Source of the DNA: Collinsella provencensis
Lineage (GTDB): Bacteria > Actinomycetota > Coriobacteriia > Coriobacteriales > Coriobacteriaceae
DNA: 64,000 bases
Reading direction: 5' to 3'
Assembly (NCBI RefSeq): GCF_900199705.1
Contig: NZ_LT904908.1
Span: forward strand, 401,402-465,401
Numbering within the stretch: position 1 is the first letter of the stretch; each line of letters begins with the position of its first letter. The notes beneath the pieces are model-generated. The model searched no databases, was not told where the DNA came from, and was given only the letters and a program-made list of their open reading frames with translations. This document shows positions 1 to 7,800 of this stretch, piece after piece. Position numbers and translations under genes: made by a program.

Positions 1-9
1 ACATGCAGT

Positions 10-870
10 TCATCGATCATTGCGCACTCCGTAGAACACGCGGCTCACCGAGTTGTAAAAGCTCTCCGGGCCGTAATCGAGCAAGAGAATATCCGCCTCG
101 CCACGACGCGCGATGACGCGATCGATCTCGCCCTCACACGAGATGAACTGACCATCGAGCGCGATAGCCGGAACCGAGGGACGATCTTTGGACATCTTGA
201 TTTCCACCACATCGGAAGGCGAAGTGAGGAAAGCACGCGCCTGGATAGTGTGCGGCGCCACCGGCACACACACCAGACCCGTGTAATCGGGGCTCACGAT
301 GGGTCCACCAGCAGAAAGCGCGTAACCCGTGGAACCCGTTGCCGTGGAGACCACCACACCGTCGCCACGCAGACGGTCGATATGGTGACCGGATACGGTG
401 ATGTCAAACTCGACCATATCGGAAAGCGGACCACGCGTGACAGCGACATCGTTCAGCGCAAAGCCGTGGAGCGATTGCTCTTCTCCCGCACCGTCGAGGA
501 AGATGACCTCGCAATCGAGCGTGGCACGGCGACTCACATGAAGCTCACCCGCCAGGGCATCGCTCACCACCGCGAGGATGTCCTTTTCCTGCGGGCTCGC
601 CGCCGTCAAAAAGCCAAGATGACCATAGGAAAGACCCAGGATCGGAATCTCTCGATACCCCACGATGCGCGCCGCGCGCAGCAGGGTTCCGTCGCCCCCC
701 AGCGAGATGACCAGACCGCAATCGCTCAAATCGGGTTCACTCACGATGCCCGAGCGCTGATCGGCTGCCCAAATGACCTCAAAGCCCTGACGCGTAAGCC
801 ACAGCTCAAGCGTTAAGCCACTCTGAACCGCCTCGTTCTTGTAGTAATTGGGGACGAGAAACACCTTCAT
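10..870 (-). CDS. nadK: NAD kinase
   Basis: Phosphorylates NAD to NADP in the cytoplasm. The 286-aa length is normal for the family. The signature GGDGT is at about residues 58-62, followed by NDVAVTRG near 140 and the nucleotide-binding GSTGYALSAGGP stretch near 180, so the active site looks intact. The ATG overlaps the tlyA stop (ATGA), which indicates translational coupling in the xseB-tlyA-nadK unit. Just past the stop, at positions 4-2 on the minus strand, an ATG begins what could be the next gene (recN often follows nadK in Gram-positives), but only four bases are inside the window. Confidence 0.96.
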   Translation of the reverse strand: MKVFLVPNYYKNEAVQSGLTLELWLTRQGFEVIWAADQRSGIVSEPDLSDCGLVISLGGDGTLLRAARIVGYREIPILGLSYGHLGFLTAASPQEKDILAVVSDALAGELHVSRRATLDCEVIFLDGAGEEQSLHGFALNDVAVTRGPLSDMVEFDITVSGHHIDRLRGDGVVVSTATGSTGYALSAGGPIVSPDYTGLVCVPVAPHTIQARAFLTSPSDVVEIKMSKDRPSVPAIALDGQFISCEGEIDRVIARRGEADILLLDYGPESFYNSVSRVFYGVRNDR

Positions 871-1703
871 AGCCGTGTCGCTTTCTCTGAAATCTGAGTC
901 GCATATTCAGCGAGTTTCAGCACCTGCTCCTCAAGGGCAGATGGTGAATCGAGCAGATGCGCTTCGTCACGTTGCCCGCGGACACCAAGTAAGAAGAACT
1001 CTCGATTGCCCTTCGCACCCGTAATGGGCGAAACGCACAGGTCAAGTGGAGCAAGACCGCTCGAGGCAAACAGCGTTACCGTATCGCGCAGCACACGCGC
1101 ATGAATTGCGGGGTCGCGCACGATGCCGCCCTCGCCCACTTCATGGGATTCGGCCTCAAACTGGGGCTTCACCAGCGTGAGAAACATGCCGTCCGGTCCT
1201 AGGATCTCCAGAACCGCAGGCAGGATGGTTCGGATGCTCGTGAAGGAAACATCGCAAACGGCCAAATCGCACGCGGCGGCAAACCCCTGCACGGGCACAT
1301 CGACGATGTTCGTACGTTCAAGCAACGTCACGCGTTCGTCGTTGCGAAGCGACCAGTCGAACTGCGCGCGCCCTACATCAACGGAAAGGACCGTCGCCGC
1401 ACCGCGTTTGAGCAAGCAATCGGTAAAACCACCCGTAGAGCAGCCTACGTCAAGGCAATGCATACCCGACGGATTGACGCCAAACGCATCGAGTGCGCCC
1501 GCAAGCTTGAGCCCGCCGCGTCCCACATAGGGAATATGGCCTTTGACGTGCAATTCTATTCCTGGCTTTACTTTCATACCGGGAGACGTCAGGCGCTGAC
1601 CGCCCGAAGAGACGAGACCTGCCATCAAGGTGCGCAGGGCATCCGCGCGGTCTGCGCAGATGCCCTGGGAAATCAGTTCATCATCAAGACGGACGCGCGC
1701 CAT
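867..1703 (-). CDS. tlyA: TlyA family rRNA 2'-O-methyltransferase
   Basis: 278 aa with an N-terminal S4 RNA-binding domain (about residues 1-60) and a Rossmann methyltransferase domain whose SAM motif reads LDVGCSTGGFTDCLL (about 84-98); the VKPQFEA motif follows. Family members methylate 16S and/or 23S rRNA riboses with SAM, and in mycobacteria this gives capreomycin sensitivity; the older name 'hemolysin' is misleading. It lies 9 nt downstream of xseB and overlaps nadK by four bases, so it is part of one operon. Confidence 0.93.
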   Translation of the reverse strand: MARVRLDDELISQGICADRADALRTLMAGLVSSGGQRLTSPGMKVKPGIELHVKGHIPYVGRGGLKLAGALDAFGVNPSGMHCLDVGCSTGGFTDCLLKRGAATVLSVDVGRAQFDWSLRNDERVTLLERTNIVDVPVQGFAAACDLAVCDVSFTSIRTILPAVLEILGPDGMFLTLVKPQFEAESHEVGEGGIVRDPAIHARVLRDTVTLFASSGLAPLDLCVSPITGAKGNREFFLLGVRGQRDEAHLLDSPSALEEQVLKLAEYATQISEKATRL

Positions 1704-1712
1704 TGCGCGCCC

Positions 1713-2030
1713 CTATGCCTGTTGTTCGGCAGCCGAATCCTCGGCGCCCTGGCCGGCCTGAGCGACTGCATCCGCTTCATCCGACGAAACGTCGCCCTCC
1801 GATGCACCCTCGTCCGCAGCGTCCTGCGCGTCAACCTCACGCTCATCAAGCATTTCAGCCTCACGCGGCGAGAGCTCGAACGAATCGACCATATCGACCG
1901 CGCGCGAACCGAGCTCGATTGCCTCATCGAACAGATCGAGGCTGCGCTCGAGCGACGTGTCCTTAGAACGGACGGTCGTGATGATTTCGTCCAAACGAGC
2001 GGTGATGTCGTCGAACGTCCCCTCAGCCAC
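1713..2030 (-). CDS. xseB: exodeoxyribonuclease VII small subunit
   Basis: 105 aa. The first 60 residues form the XseB helical hairpin (FDDITARLDEIITTVRS... LERSLDLFDEAIELG). The last 40 residues are an acidic, Ala/Glu/Asp-rich tail not needed for the fold. XseB joins XseA to degrade single-stranded DNA. xseA, normally directly upstream, is absent: the gene sits 2 nt after nusB. The large subunit must be elsewhere or missing. Confidence 0.88.
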   Translation of the reverse strand: MAEGTFDDITARLDEIITTVRSKDTSLERSLDLFDEAIELGSRAVDMVDSFELSPREAEMLDEREVDAQDAADEGASEGDVSSDEADAVAQAGQGAEDSAAEQQA

Positions 2031-2032
2031 AG

Positions 2033-2653
2033 CTACTCCCCGTCCTCAACGTCGTACGGGTCAACGAAGATGCCCTCGAGGGAGCGCTCGTCATCCAAGT
2101 AGGAACGGTAGTCGCTCTGCTCTTCTTCCTGGCGAGCGCGCAGCGGGTCGATCTCGAACCACAGAGCCGAAATGCACGCGGCTTCGCAGTCGTCTGCAGT
2201 TACAGTGCAGGCAACATGCTGGAGGCTCGGCAGATGGCGATCGCGCACGATGCGTCCGAGCACGCCATTCACAAAACCGGCGGAATCATCGGTGCCATAC
2301 GCCTTGGCGATCTCGACCGCCTCGTTAATGACAACGGCGGCGTCAAGCGTGTCGGCAACCTGAAAATACAGCTCGTACACAGAGGCGCGCAGTAAGTTGC
2401 GGTCGGCCCCGGGCATGCGCTCCAGCGTCCAGTTGGTCGAAACAGCGCGCAGCGCAGAGTCGATGCGCTCGCGATTGGCCGCAACGCCGCGGGCGATTTC
2501 CACGGCATAGTCGGCAAGCGGACCCTTCGACAGAACGAAGTCGCCCGCCAGCACATCATCCACGGCCTCGCCGCGCATCTCCGCCTGGAACAGAATTTGC
2601 AAAGCTTGACTACGGGCAAGCGTGCGCCCGCGGTTAACCTTCAGTGACGCCAC
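2033..2653 (-). CDS. nusB: transcription antitermination factor NusB
   Basis: 206 aa, starting at GTG with AAGGAG 7 nt upstream; the SD overlaps the end of asp23. The NusB fold spans about residues 8-140 (RSQALQILFQAEMRG at the start, INEAVEIAKAYGTDDSAGFVNGVL style C-terminal helices). About 65 extra residues follow, acidic with several Tyr and Asp, which is longer than the usual 135-150 aa. NusB with S10 (NusE) binds boxA RNA during rRNA transcription. The tail has no function I recognise. Confidence 0.94.
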   Translation of the reverse strand: MASLKVNRGRTLARSQALQILFQAEMRGEAVDDVLAGDFVLSKGPLADYAVEIARGVAANRERIDSALRAVSTNWTLERMPGADRNLLRASVYELYFQVADTLDAAVVINEAVEIAKAYGTDDSAGFVNGVLGRIVRDRHLPSLQHVACTVTADDCEAACISALWFEIDPLRARQEEEQSDYRSYLDDERSLEGIFVDPYDVEDGE

Positions 2654-2656
2654 CGG

Positions 2657-3016
2657 CTACTCCTTGGGGAACACGAGGCTGTCAATACAAACGTTCACGC
2701 ACTCCACGTCAACGCCCACCTGTGCGTCGATGGCGTTCACCACGGACTCGCGCACGGACTCGGCGAGCTTCTTGAACGGATAGCCGAAGAACACCGTGAG
2801 GTGCACCGTCAGGCGAAGCTTGTCGTCAACGACCTCGGCCTCGACATCCTCGTAAACCGAGGTGGTCTTAGTGGAGAACATGGAGACGAGGTTGGTGGCA
2901 AGGTCCTTTACGCCCACCGATGCAACGCCCTCGACGCCCTCGACGGAACGCGCGACGATAGCGGCCAGCACCTCGGGTGCAATGCCGATGCCGGCAATAG
3001 TGATCTCTTGCGACAT
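2657..3016 (-). CDS. Asp23/Gls24 family envelope stress protein
   Basis: 119 aa from the ATG at 3016, chosen because AGGAG lies 6 nt upstream; an upstream in-frame start at 3031 lacks an SD. The sequence shows the DUF322/Asp23 pattern: SQEITIAGIGIAPEVLAAIV at the N-terminus and two beta-rich halves. In Firmicutes this family associates with the membrane and is stress-induced; between efp and nusB it is a common conserved neighbour of unknown precise role. Confidence 0.9.
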   Translation of the reverse strand: MSQEITIAGIGIAPEVLAAIVARSVEGVEGVASVGVKDLATNLVSMFSTKTTSVYEDVEAEVVDDKLRLTVHLTVFFGYPFKKLAESVRESVVNAIDAQVGVDVECVNVCIDSLVFPKE

Positions 3017-3078
3017 GCTCACTCCTAACAACGGTGAACGGATGAAGAAGGGTACGTGGAGTATTGTGTGCCCGGGGA

Positions 3079-3642
3079 TTAGAGGCGCTGAACGAACTCG
3101 CCGGTGCGGGTGTCGACCTTGATGCGCTCGCCCTCGTTGAGGTACATGGGAACCATGACCTGAGCACCCGTGTCGATGGTGGCAGGCTTGGTGGCACCCT
3201 GAACGGTGTTGCCCTTGGCGCCGGGAACGGTCTCGATGACCTCAGCCTCAATGAACATGGGCGGGTTCACGCCGAGCAGCTCGGTGTCGGCGTAAAGAAG
3301 CTGGCAGGTGTCGTTCTCGCGCAGCCACTTGGCGTTGTCGCCAATGAACTCCTGGGACACGGGAATCTGCTCGTAGGTCTCCATGTCCATGAAGTAGTAG
3401 TTGTCACCGTCGTTGTAGAGGTACTGCATCTCGTTGGTGAGGAGCTGCACGCTCTCGAACTTGGAACCGGCGTTGCAGGTGTTCTCGACTACGCGGCCCG
3501 TCTTGAGGTCGCGGGTCTTGTAGCGCACGAACGCGCCGCCCTTGCCCGGCTTGACATGCTGGAACTCGACGATGGAGTAGTACTTGTCCTTGATCTTGAG
3601 ACCCATGCCGTTCTTGAAATCAGCGGTAGTGATGGAAGCCAT
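3079..3642 (-). CDS. efp: translation elongation factor P
   Basis: 187 aa with the three beta-barrel domains of EF-P. The tip loop reads VKPGKGGAF with Lys34, the position modified in many bacteria, so a lysine-type rather than EarP/arginine-type factor is expected. EF-P relieves ribosome stalling at polyproline. A good SD (GAGGAAAGG) precedes the ATG. It heads the efp-asp23-nusB-xseB-tlyA-nadK unit. Confidence 0.97.
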   Translation of the reverse strand: MASITTADFKNGMGLKIKDKYYSIVEFQHVKPGKGGAFVRYKTRDLKTGRVVENTCNAGSKFESVQLLTNEMQYLYNDGDNYYFMDMETYEQIPVSQEFIGDNAKWLRENDTCQLLYADTELLGVNPPMFIEAEVIETVPGAKGNTVQGATKPATIDTGAQVMVPMYLNEGERIKVDTRTGEFVQRL

Positions 3643-3679
3643 GGCTTACCTTTCCTCGTTGTTGTTGCGTAACTGTAGA

Positions 3680-3708
3680 AGTATAACCCACAAGCGCATG
3701 ACATGCAC
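3680..3708 (-). promoter_or_regulatory. putative efp promoter
   Basis: On the minus strand a GTGCAT -35 (3703-3708) and a TATACT -10 (3680-3685) are separated by 17 nt, about 40 nt upstream of efp. The same -35 form recurs at other promoters in the window. Confidence 0.5.
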
Positions 3709-3752
3709 TCTACCCAGCTGGATTCCACAGTGTGGAGGTTCCCACAGTTTAG

Positions 3753-5336
3753 TCATACCACATGAACTGCGGGAACATCAGACTGAATAAGAGTGCGCAA
3801 CTCGAATGCACTGTGAACGCGAAGCAGTCGATACGCCTCGCGCCGTGCGACATTAACCGATCCGAGCGAATATGAAAGCTCTTGAGCAATCTCAGGGCCC
3901 GTCTTCCCTTCAAAGATGCCCCAAGCTACCTGAGATTGCAGCTCGGAAAGCCCGCGACCCACAAGATATGAAAGAACCGCATTGCGAGCATCCGTACAAA
4001 ACTGAACTGAATCAACGGGTTTCATTGCCATCAAGCCATATGCGAGCAGTGAGACTGCCGTGAGCCCAAAACCGCTAAAGACAAACACGCGAGATGCCAA
4101 AAGCAATTCCCGGTCAACGACAACAATACCTGGAACAAAATGCATAACTACAAATATGTCAAACAAAGCAAGGTGCAATCCGAGCAGAAACCCTGCAGCA
4201 ACTCCCCGACACAGGCAAAGAACAACACGAGGACACGCGATACGCTTGTTAAAATGAGCCGCGATCAACACGGCACTTGTACATGCGGTTATCAGCACGC
4301 TCACCGATACAGATGTCACCAATAACAACGCAGCACACAAGACAGATAGCAAAGCAAATACGGGAACGTTGGACAGCAAGCCATCACTTATAACTTGTCT
4401 TCTAACAAGGTAAGCACAAGCGACAATCAACGGAGTGGCAAGGGGGATTTCGAAAACCGCAGAAGGATAGAACGTCCCGGGAGTCATAGCTTCAACAAAA
4501 AACATTCCCAAAAGAACACCAAGCCCGCAAAAACGAACAAAGACAAACAGTGATTGCATTGAAGAAGCACCATGATTGTTGTGAGACTCTTCCTCTCTTG
4601 GATGACGAAGAATAAGTGTGGGCTCCAGCTCATCTCGAAGTAGTTTGCGCGCCTCAGACAGAGAAGAAACGCCCAGTTTCTTATAAGCTCGCTGCAAATA
4701 GGTCCGAATAGTCGGCGGTTGGACTTCCATGTACTCCCCCACCTGCGCCGATGTCAATCCATTCAGCGTGTATGCAAGTGCGGCAGATTCCCTCTGAGAT
4801 AAACCTCGTTGTTCCAAGACCTCAATAAGCGGGGCAATCACTCGGGCTTCTTCCGAATCGGCGTCATTGGAGTCCTGGAACTTGGTTACTCCTTCTGTTT
4901 GCCCGGTACGATTGACAGAATCGAAATAAAATCGAACAACCAGGTAAATAGCCCAACCCTCAAGCGTACTCGCCATAGTACATAAACTCTGTATTGCAAG
5001 AAGCATAGAGACATCAACGGGTTGAATGCGAAACGCGCATATCCCGCAGAGCACCAAAGCACACACACCAAAACCAATTAACGTGACGCGCTCTATTATT
5101 TTGATGATTGTCGCGTCCCTCAATACAGATGCTTTGCGCACAGGAAGCAATAGTGCACTGGTCAACAAGCCAACCAAACAAGGAGAGAGACTTAAATAAA
5201 GAGCGATAGAAATGCCGTAAAGGGGCGAGAAGAATATGAACAATTCGAAGACGCATATAAGCGTCAGCAGCACATTCAGATAGCCGAGCACCGAAACCGC
5301 CCGTGCTCCTTTGTTATGCAGGCGCTTTTCAAACAT
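3753..5336 (-). CDS. tandem membrane / LuxR-type HTH regulator
   Basis: About 527 aa (530 from a GTG at 5345; neither start has a strong SD). The architecture is duplicated: N-terminal helices (about residues 15-140), a LuxR/GerE-type HTH at 181-235 (LSQRESAALAYTLNGLTSAQ...TIRTYLQRAYKKLGV), a second block of about six hydrophobic helices (265-440), then a second HTH-like segment at 465-520. Coriobacteriia carry many membrane-LuxR proteins, normally with one HTH at the C-terminus. The second HTH is more diverged (LSELQSQVAWGIFEGKTGPE). Base composition is clearly AT-richer than the flanking genes, suggesting transfer. It lies 9 to 18 nt downstream of the exported-protein gene. Ligand and targets are unknown. 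Confidence 0.85.
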   Translation of the reverse strand: MFEKRLHNKGARAVSVLGYLNVLLTLICVFELFIFFSPLYGISIALYLSLSPCLVGLLTSALLLPVRKASVLRDATIIKIIERVTLIGFGVCALVLCGICAFRIQPVDVSMLLAIQSLCTMASTLEGWAIYLVVRFYFDSVNRTGQTEGVTKFQDSNDADSEEARVIAPLIEVLEQRGLSQRESAALAYTLNGLTSAQVGEYMEVQPPTIRTYLQRAYKKLGVSSLSEARKLLRDELEPTLILRHPREEESHNNHGASSMQSLFVFVRFCGLGVLLGMFFVEAMTPGTFYPSAVFEIPLATPLIVACAYLVRRQVISDGLLSNVPVFALLSVLCAALLLVTSVSVSVLITACTSAVLIAAHFNKRIACPRVVLCLCRGVAAGFLLGLHLALFDIFVVMHFVPGIVVVDRELLLASRVFVFSGFGLTAVSLLAYGLMAMKPVDSVQFCTDARNAVLSYLVGRGLSELQSQVAWGIFEGKTGPEIAQELSYSLGSVNVARREAYRLLRVHSAFELRTLIQSDVPAVHVV

Positions 5337-5354
5337 ACCTATCACGTATCCGCA

Positions 5355-5870
5355 CTACCAGGAGAAATCAGCGTAGATTGCCGGCTGAGAACTGATTTTT
5401 GGCAGGCTATAGGTTTCTCCGCCGTAGGTGATGTAGATGCGTCCTGTTGTACCCTCTTGGGTCGCATAGGCCAGATGGGCAGATCCCACCTCTTGCCCCT
5501 CTTCATCAAGCAGGGTGTAAACGTTGGGATCGATCGTTGCTTGATACGTACCTTCGCTCACCCACTGGCGCTGAGCTTCAGCATCGTAAAACACAAGCTG
5601 CCATTCTCCTTCATCGGTGGCAACTCCATCGTTCATGAAGGCGGCGCTGAAACACGACCCATCTGGCACTTTCGGATTCTGGTATGTTCCGCGCAGCGAA
5701 TAGCCAGCCGTGGCTCCGTCAAGGATACGAGTTCGCTCCCCATACCAATGGGCAGCCAAAAGCGCAGACAGAAGGATCAGAGCGTAAAGAACCACAACAC
5801 CGATGCGCCATGAAAAAGGTACGTGACGCTTCTGCACAGAACTACTCGCCGAATCATTGATAGCGCTCAT
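5355..5870 (-). CDS. one-TM anchored hypothetical protein
   Basis: 171 aa from the ATG at 5870, chosen because GGGGGAGG lies just upstream; an in-frame ATG at 5882 lacks this spacing. A short Ser-rich cytoplasmic N-terminus is followed by one membrane helix (RIGVVVLYALILLSALLAA) and about 125 outside residues rich in Tyr, Gly and Thr with beta-strand character (GRIYITYGGETYSLPKI). I do not recognise the family. Its close spacing to the LuxR-type membrane regulator suggests co-expression, perhaps as a sensor or surface partner; that is inference. Confidence 0.7.
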   Translation of the reverse strand: MSAINDSASSSVQKRHVPFSWRIGVVVLYALILLSALLAAHWYGERTRILDGATAGYSLRGTYQNPKVPDGSCFSAAFMNDGVATDEGEWQLVFYDAEAQRQWVSEGTYQATIDPNVYTLLDEEGQEVGSAHLAYATQEGTTGRIYITYGGETYSLPKISSQPAIYADFSW

Positions 5871-6040
5871 TGCCTCCCCCATCCACTTGGGAACAACACT
5901 AACCCTATCAGTATACCCATCGAAAAGATGCCATCAGAGGTTATAAACCCACGATGACAAGCCATTCGTTCAACCTATTATATTCCTGCATTCATATTGT
6001 GTAATAATTGATAAATACTTTCCGACTAGTGAAGGAAGAC

Positions 6041-6289
6041 ATGGACGAGAAAATCAGCCCTAAGGCAATGTATATCGAGTTGGTCATTGGAGCAGCGCTA
6101 TCGGCGCTCATATTCTTTGGCGCATGCAGCTTTACATCAGTGAGCCCATTGTTGCATATCTCGTTTGACCTGTGTCTGCTCTGGTATCTCGTGCAAACCG
6201 TACGACGCAGGCGCTTCGTGACCGCAGCGTTGCTTGGAACGCTCATAGTAGTCGACATCTTCTGTTATCTATCCGGCATCGCGGCGTAA
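6041..6289 (+). CDS. small two/three-TM membrane protein
   Basis: 82 aa from the ATG at 6041, which has GAAGGAAG upstream; an in-frame TTG at 6008 would extend it without an SD. Hydrophobic segments lie at about residues 9-30 (MYIELVIGAALSALIFFGAC) and 40-80, with a basic RRRR patch between them. No family recognised. It is one of only two plus-strand protein genes called here and is divergent from the LuxR cluster, within the AT-richer segment. Confidence 0.55.
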   Translation: MDEKISPKAMYIELVIGAALSALIFFGACSFTSVSPLLHISFDLCLLWYLVQTVRRRRFVTAALLGTLIVVDIFCYLSGIAA

Positions 6290-6331
6290 ACACTGGCTTT
6301 TGCATGCTTGGCGCCCATTCGAAAAGCATTG

Positions 6332-6495
6332 AATGCACAATGGGGTAGGGTTTTCGCACAGTTTTGGCTAACCGCCGAGTAGATCGCCGTTTTAAGAAAA
6401 AGAGCATCACTTCTACCTGCGGTTTCTTTTCGCTGATTTACTCTCTACTTGGAGAAATTCCAAAGTTGTGCGAAAACCCTATCCCGTTGTGCATT
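6332..6495 (+). repeat. 36-bp inverted repeat with 92-nt internal region
   Basis: The arms are 6332-6367 and 6460-6495; the conserved core is TAGGGTTTTCGCACA. They differ at four positions, and each difference gives a G.U pair if the plus strand is transcribed, so plus-strand RNA would form an uninterrupted stem. No other copy was seen in the window. It could be a structured RNA, an RNase III substrate, or a miniature transposon-like remnant. It accounts for most of the 334-nt gap between the small membrane protein and pepP. Confidence 0.6.
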
Positions 6496-6542
6496 AAAAG
6501 CCCCATCTCTTGGATTTGCGACTTTGCATCCAAGAGATGGGG
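6496..6542 (-). terminator. terminator of the aro/pepP unit
   Basis: A perfect 15-bp stem (CCCCATCTCTTGGAT with its complement at 6528-6542, loop 12 nt) is followed on the minus strand by CTTTTAAT. It lies 82 nt after the pepP stop. Confidence 0.8.
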
Positions 6543-6623
6543 GCGTGTTTTCCTGAGTTCCCCAGGCACCTTTGGTTTGTTCGCGCCAACCGCGATCAAA
6601 TCGCAGCTCCCGCACCACTCAAA

Positions 6624-7754
6624 CTAGCAGTCGATGACCACCAGGTCGTGGGTCGAGGTGGTGAAGGGCTCGAAGCCGTCCTCGGTCACCACGCCGTAGT
6701 CCTCAAGGCGCACGCCGCCCACACCGGGCAGATACACACCGGGCTCGACCGTCACAACGGCACCAGCCTCAACGACATTGCTCTTGCGACCGAAGTTCGG
6801 CAGCTCATGGATGTCGATGCCCACGCCGTGGCCAAGGCCGTGGCCATAGTAGTCACCATAGCCTGCATCGCCGATGATCTTCTGGCTCAGAAGGTGGATA
6901 TCGTGGCCGTCAACGCCCGCGTGAACCGCCTTGACACACTCCTCGTGCGTACGGCGCACCAAGTCGTAAAGCTCGCGCTGCTTCTCGCTCGGCTCGCCCA
7001 AAACGACCGTACGGGTCATGTCGGAGCGATAGTCGCGATAGCCCGCGCCGTAGTCCATGAGCACGAAGTCGCCCTTCTCGACCACGCGATCGGAGGGAAT
7101 GGCATGTGGGTTGGCGGTGTTGGGGCCGCTCGCCACGATGGAGCCAAACGCCAGGGAATCGGCACCGTTGTTGAACATAAAGTTCTCGAGCTCGGAGCGA
7201 ATCTCCTTCTCGGTGAGACCCGGACGGATGAACTCGCACATGTGCGCAAACGCCGCATCCGTGATGGACTGCGCATGGCGCATGAGCTCGAGCTCCTCCT
7301 CGTCCTTGATGGCACGCATGAGCTGGATATCACCATGCATGAGCGGCAAGTTGGCGCAGATGGAGCAATCCTCCAGGCCGCGCTCGATACCACGGTAGAA
7401 GCCGATCTGCATGTCGTCCTCAACGGCGATCACGCGGCTCTTGGTGTCGCGTGCGCGCTCGGCAACCCACAGCGGCATGTCGATGACCAACATATCGAGC
7501 TTCCAAGGATGTCCCTCGGGCAGGTTCTCCTCAAAAGTGTTGAAGTAGCGGGAGTCGGTGTGCAGATAGCACTCATCGGCAGTGATGAACGCGACATGCG
7601 GGTACTCGCCCGTGTAGTCGAACACGCCCATGGCGCCCGTCAACCAGCGAAGATTCGCCTCGTCGCGCACAACGACCGCGTCATAGCCGCGCTCGTCCAT
7701 GAAGGTGCGCAGGCGGGCAATGCGACCTGCAGGTCCGGAAAGAACTTCACTCAT
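6624..7754 (-). CDS. pepP: M24 family Xaa-Pro aminopeptidase
   Basis: 376 aa: a creatinase-like N-terminal domain (about 1-140) and a pita-bread M24 peptidase domain (145-376). The five metal ligands are visible: Asp234 (MDYGAGY), Asp245 (RSDMTRT), His309 (GHGLGHG), Glu337 (VEPGVY) and Glu351 (RLEDYG). It should remove N-terminal residues preceding proline. In many Gram-positives pepP directly precedes efp; here about 3 kb of AT-richer DNA intervenes. SD AAAGGCAG precedes the ATG. Confidence 0.93.
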   Translation of the reverse strand: MSEVLSGPAGRIARLRTFMDERGYDAVVVRDEANLRWLTGAMGVFDYTGEYPHVAFITADECYLHTDSRYFNTFEENLPEGHPWKLDMLVIDMPLWVAERARDTKSRVIAVEDDMQIGFYRGIERGLEDCSICANLPLMHGDIQLMRAIKDEEELELMRHAQSITDAAFAHMCEFIRPGLTEKEIRSELENFMFNNGADSLAFGSIVASGPNTANPHAIPSDRVVEKGDFVLMDYGAGYRDYRSDMTRTVVLGEPSEKQRELYDLVRRTHEECVKAVHAGVDGHDIHLLSQKIIGDAGYGDYYGHGLGHGVGIDIHELPNFGRKSNVVEAGAVVTVEPGVYLPGVGGVRLEDYGVVTEDGFEPFTTSTHDLVVIDC

Positions 7755-7800
7755 AGCAATACTGCCTTTCTATACGACGTTCGTCCTGTTACTCAGCCTA

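Noticed and set aside
1..9. Start of a further minus-strand gene after nadK (ATG at 4-2)
   Set aside because: Only four bases lie inside the window; recN is a guess from common gene order, so no feature is called.
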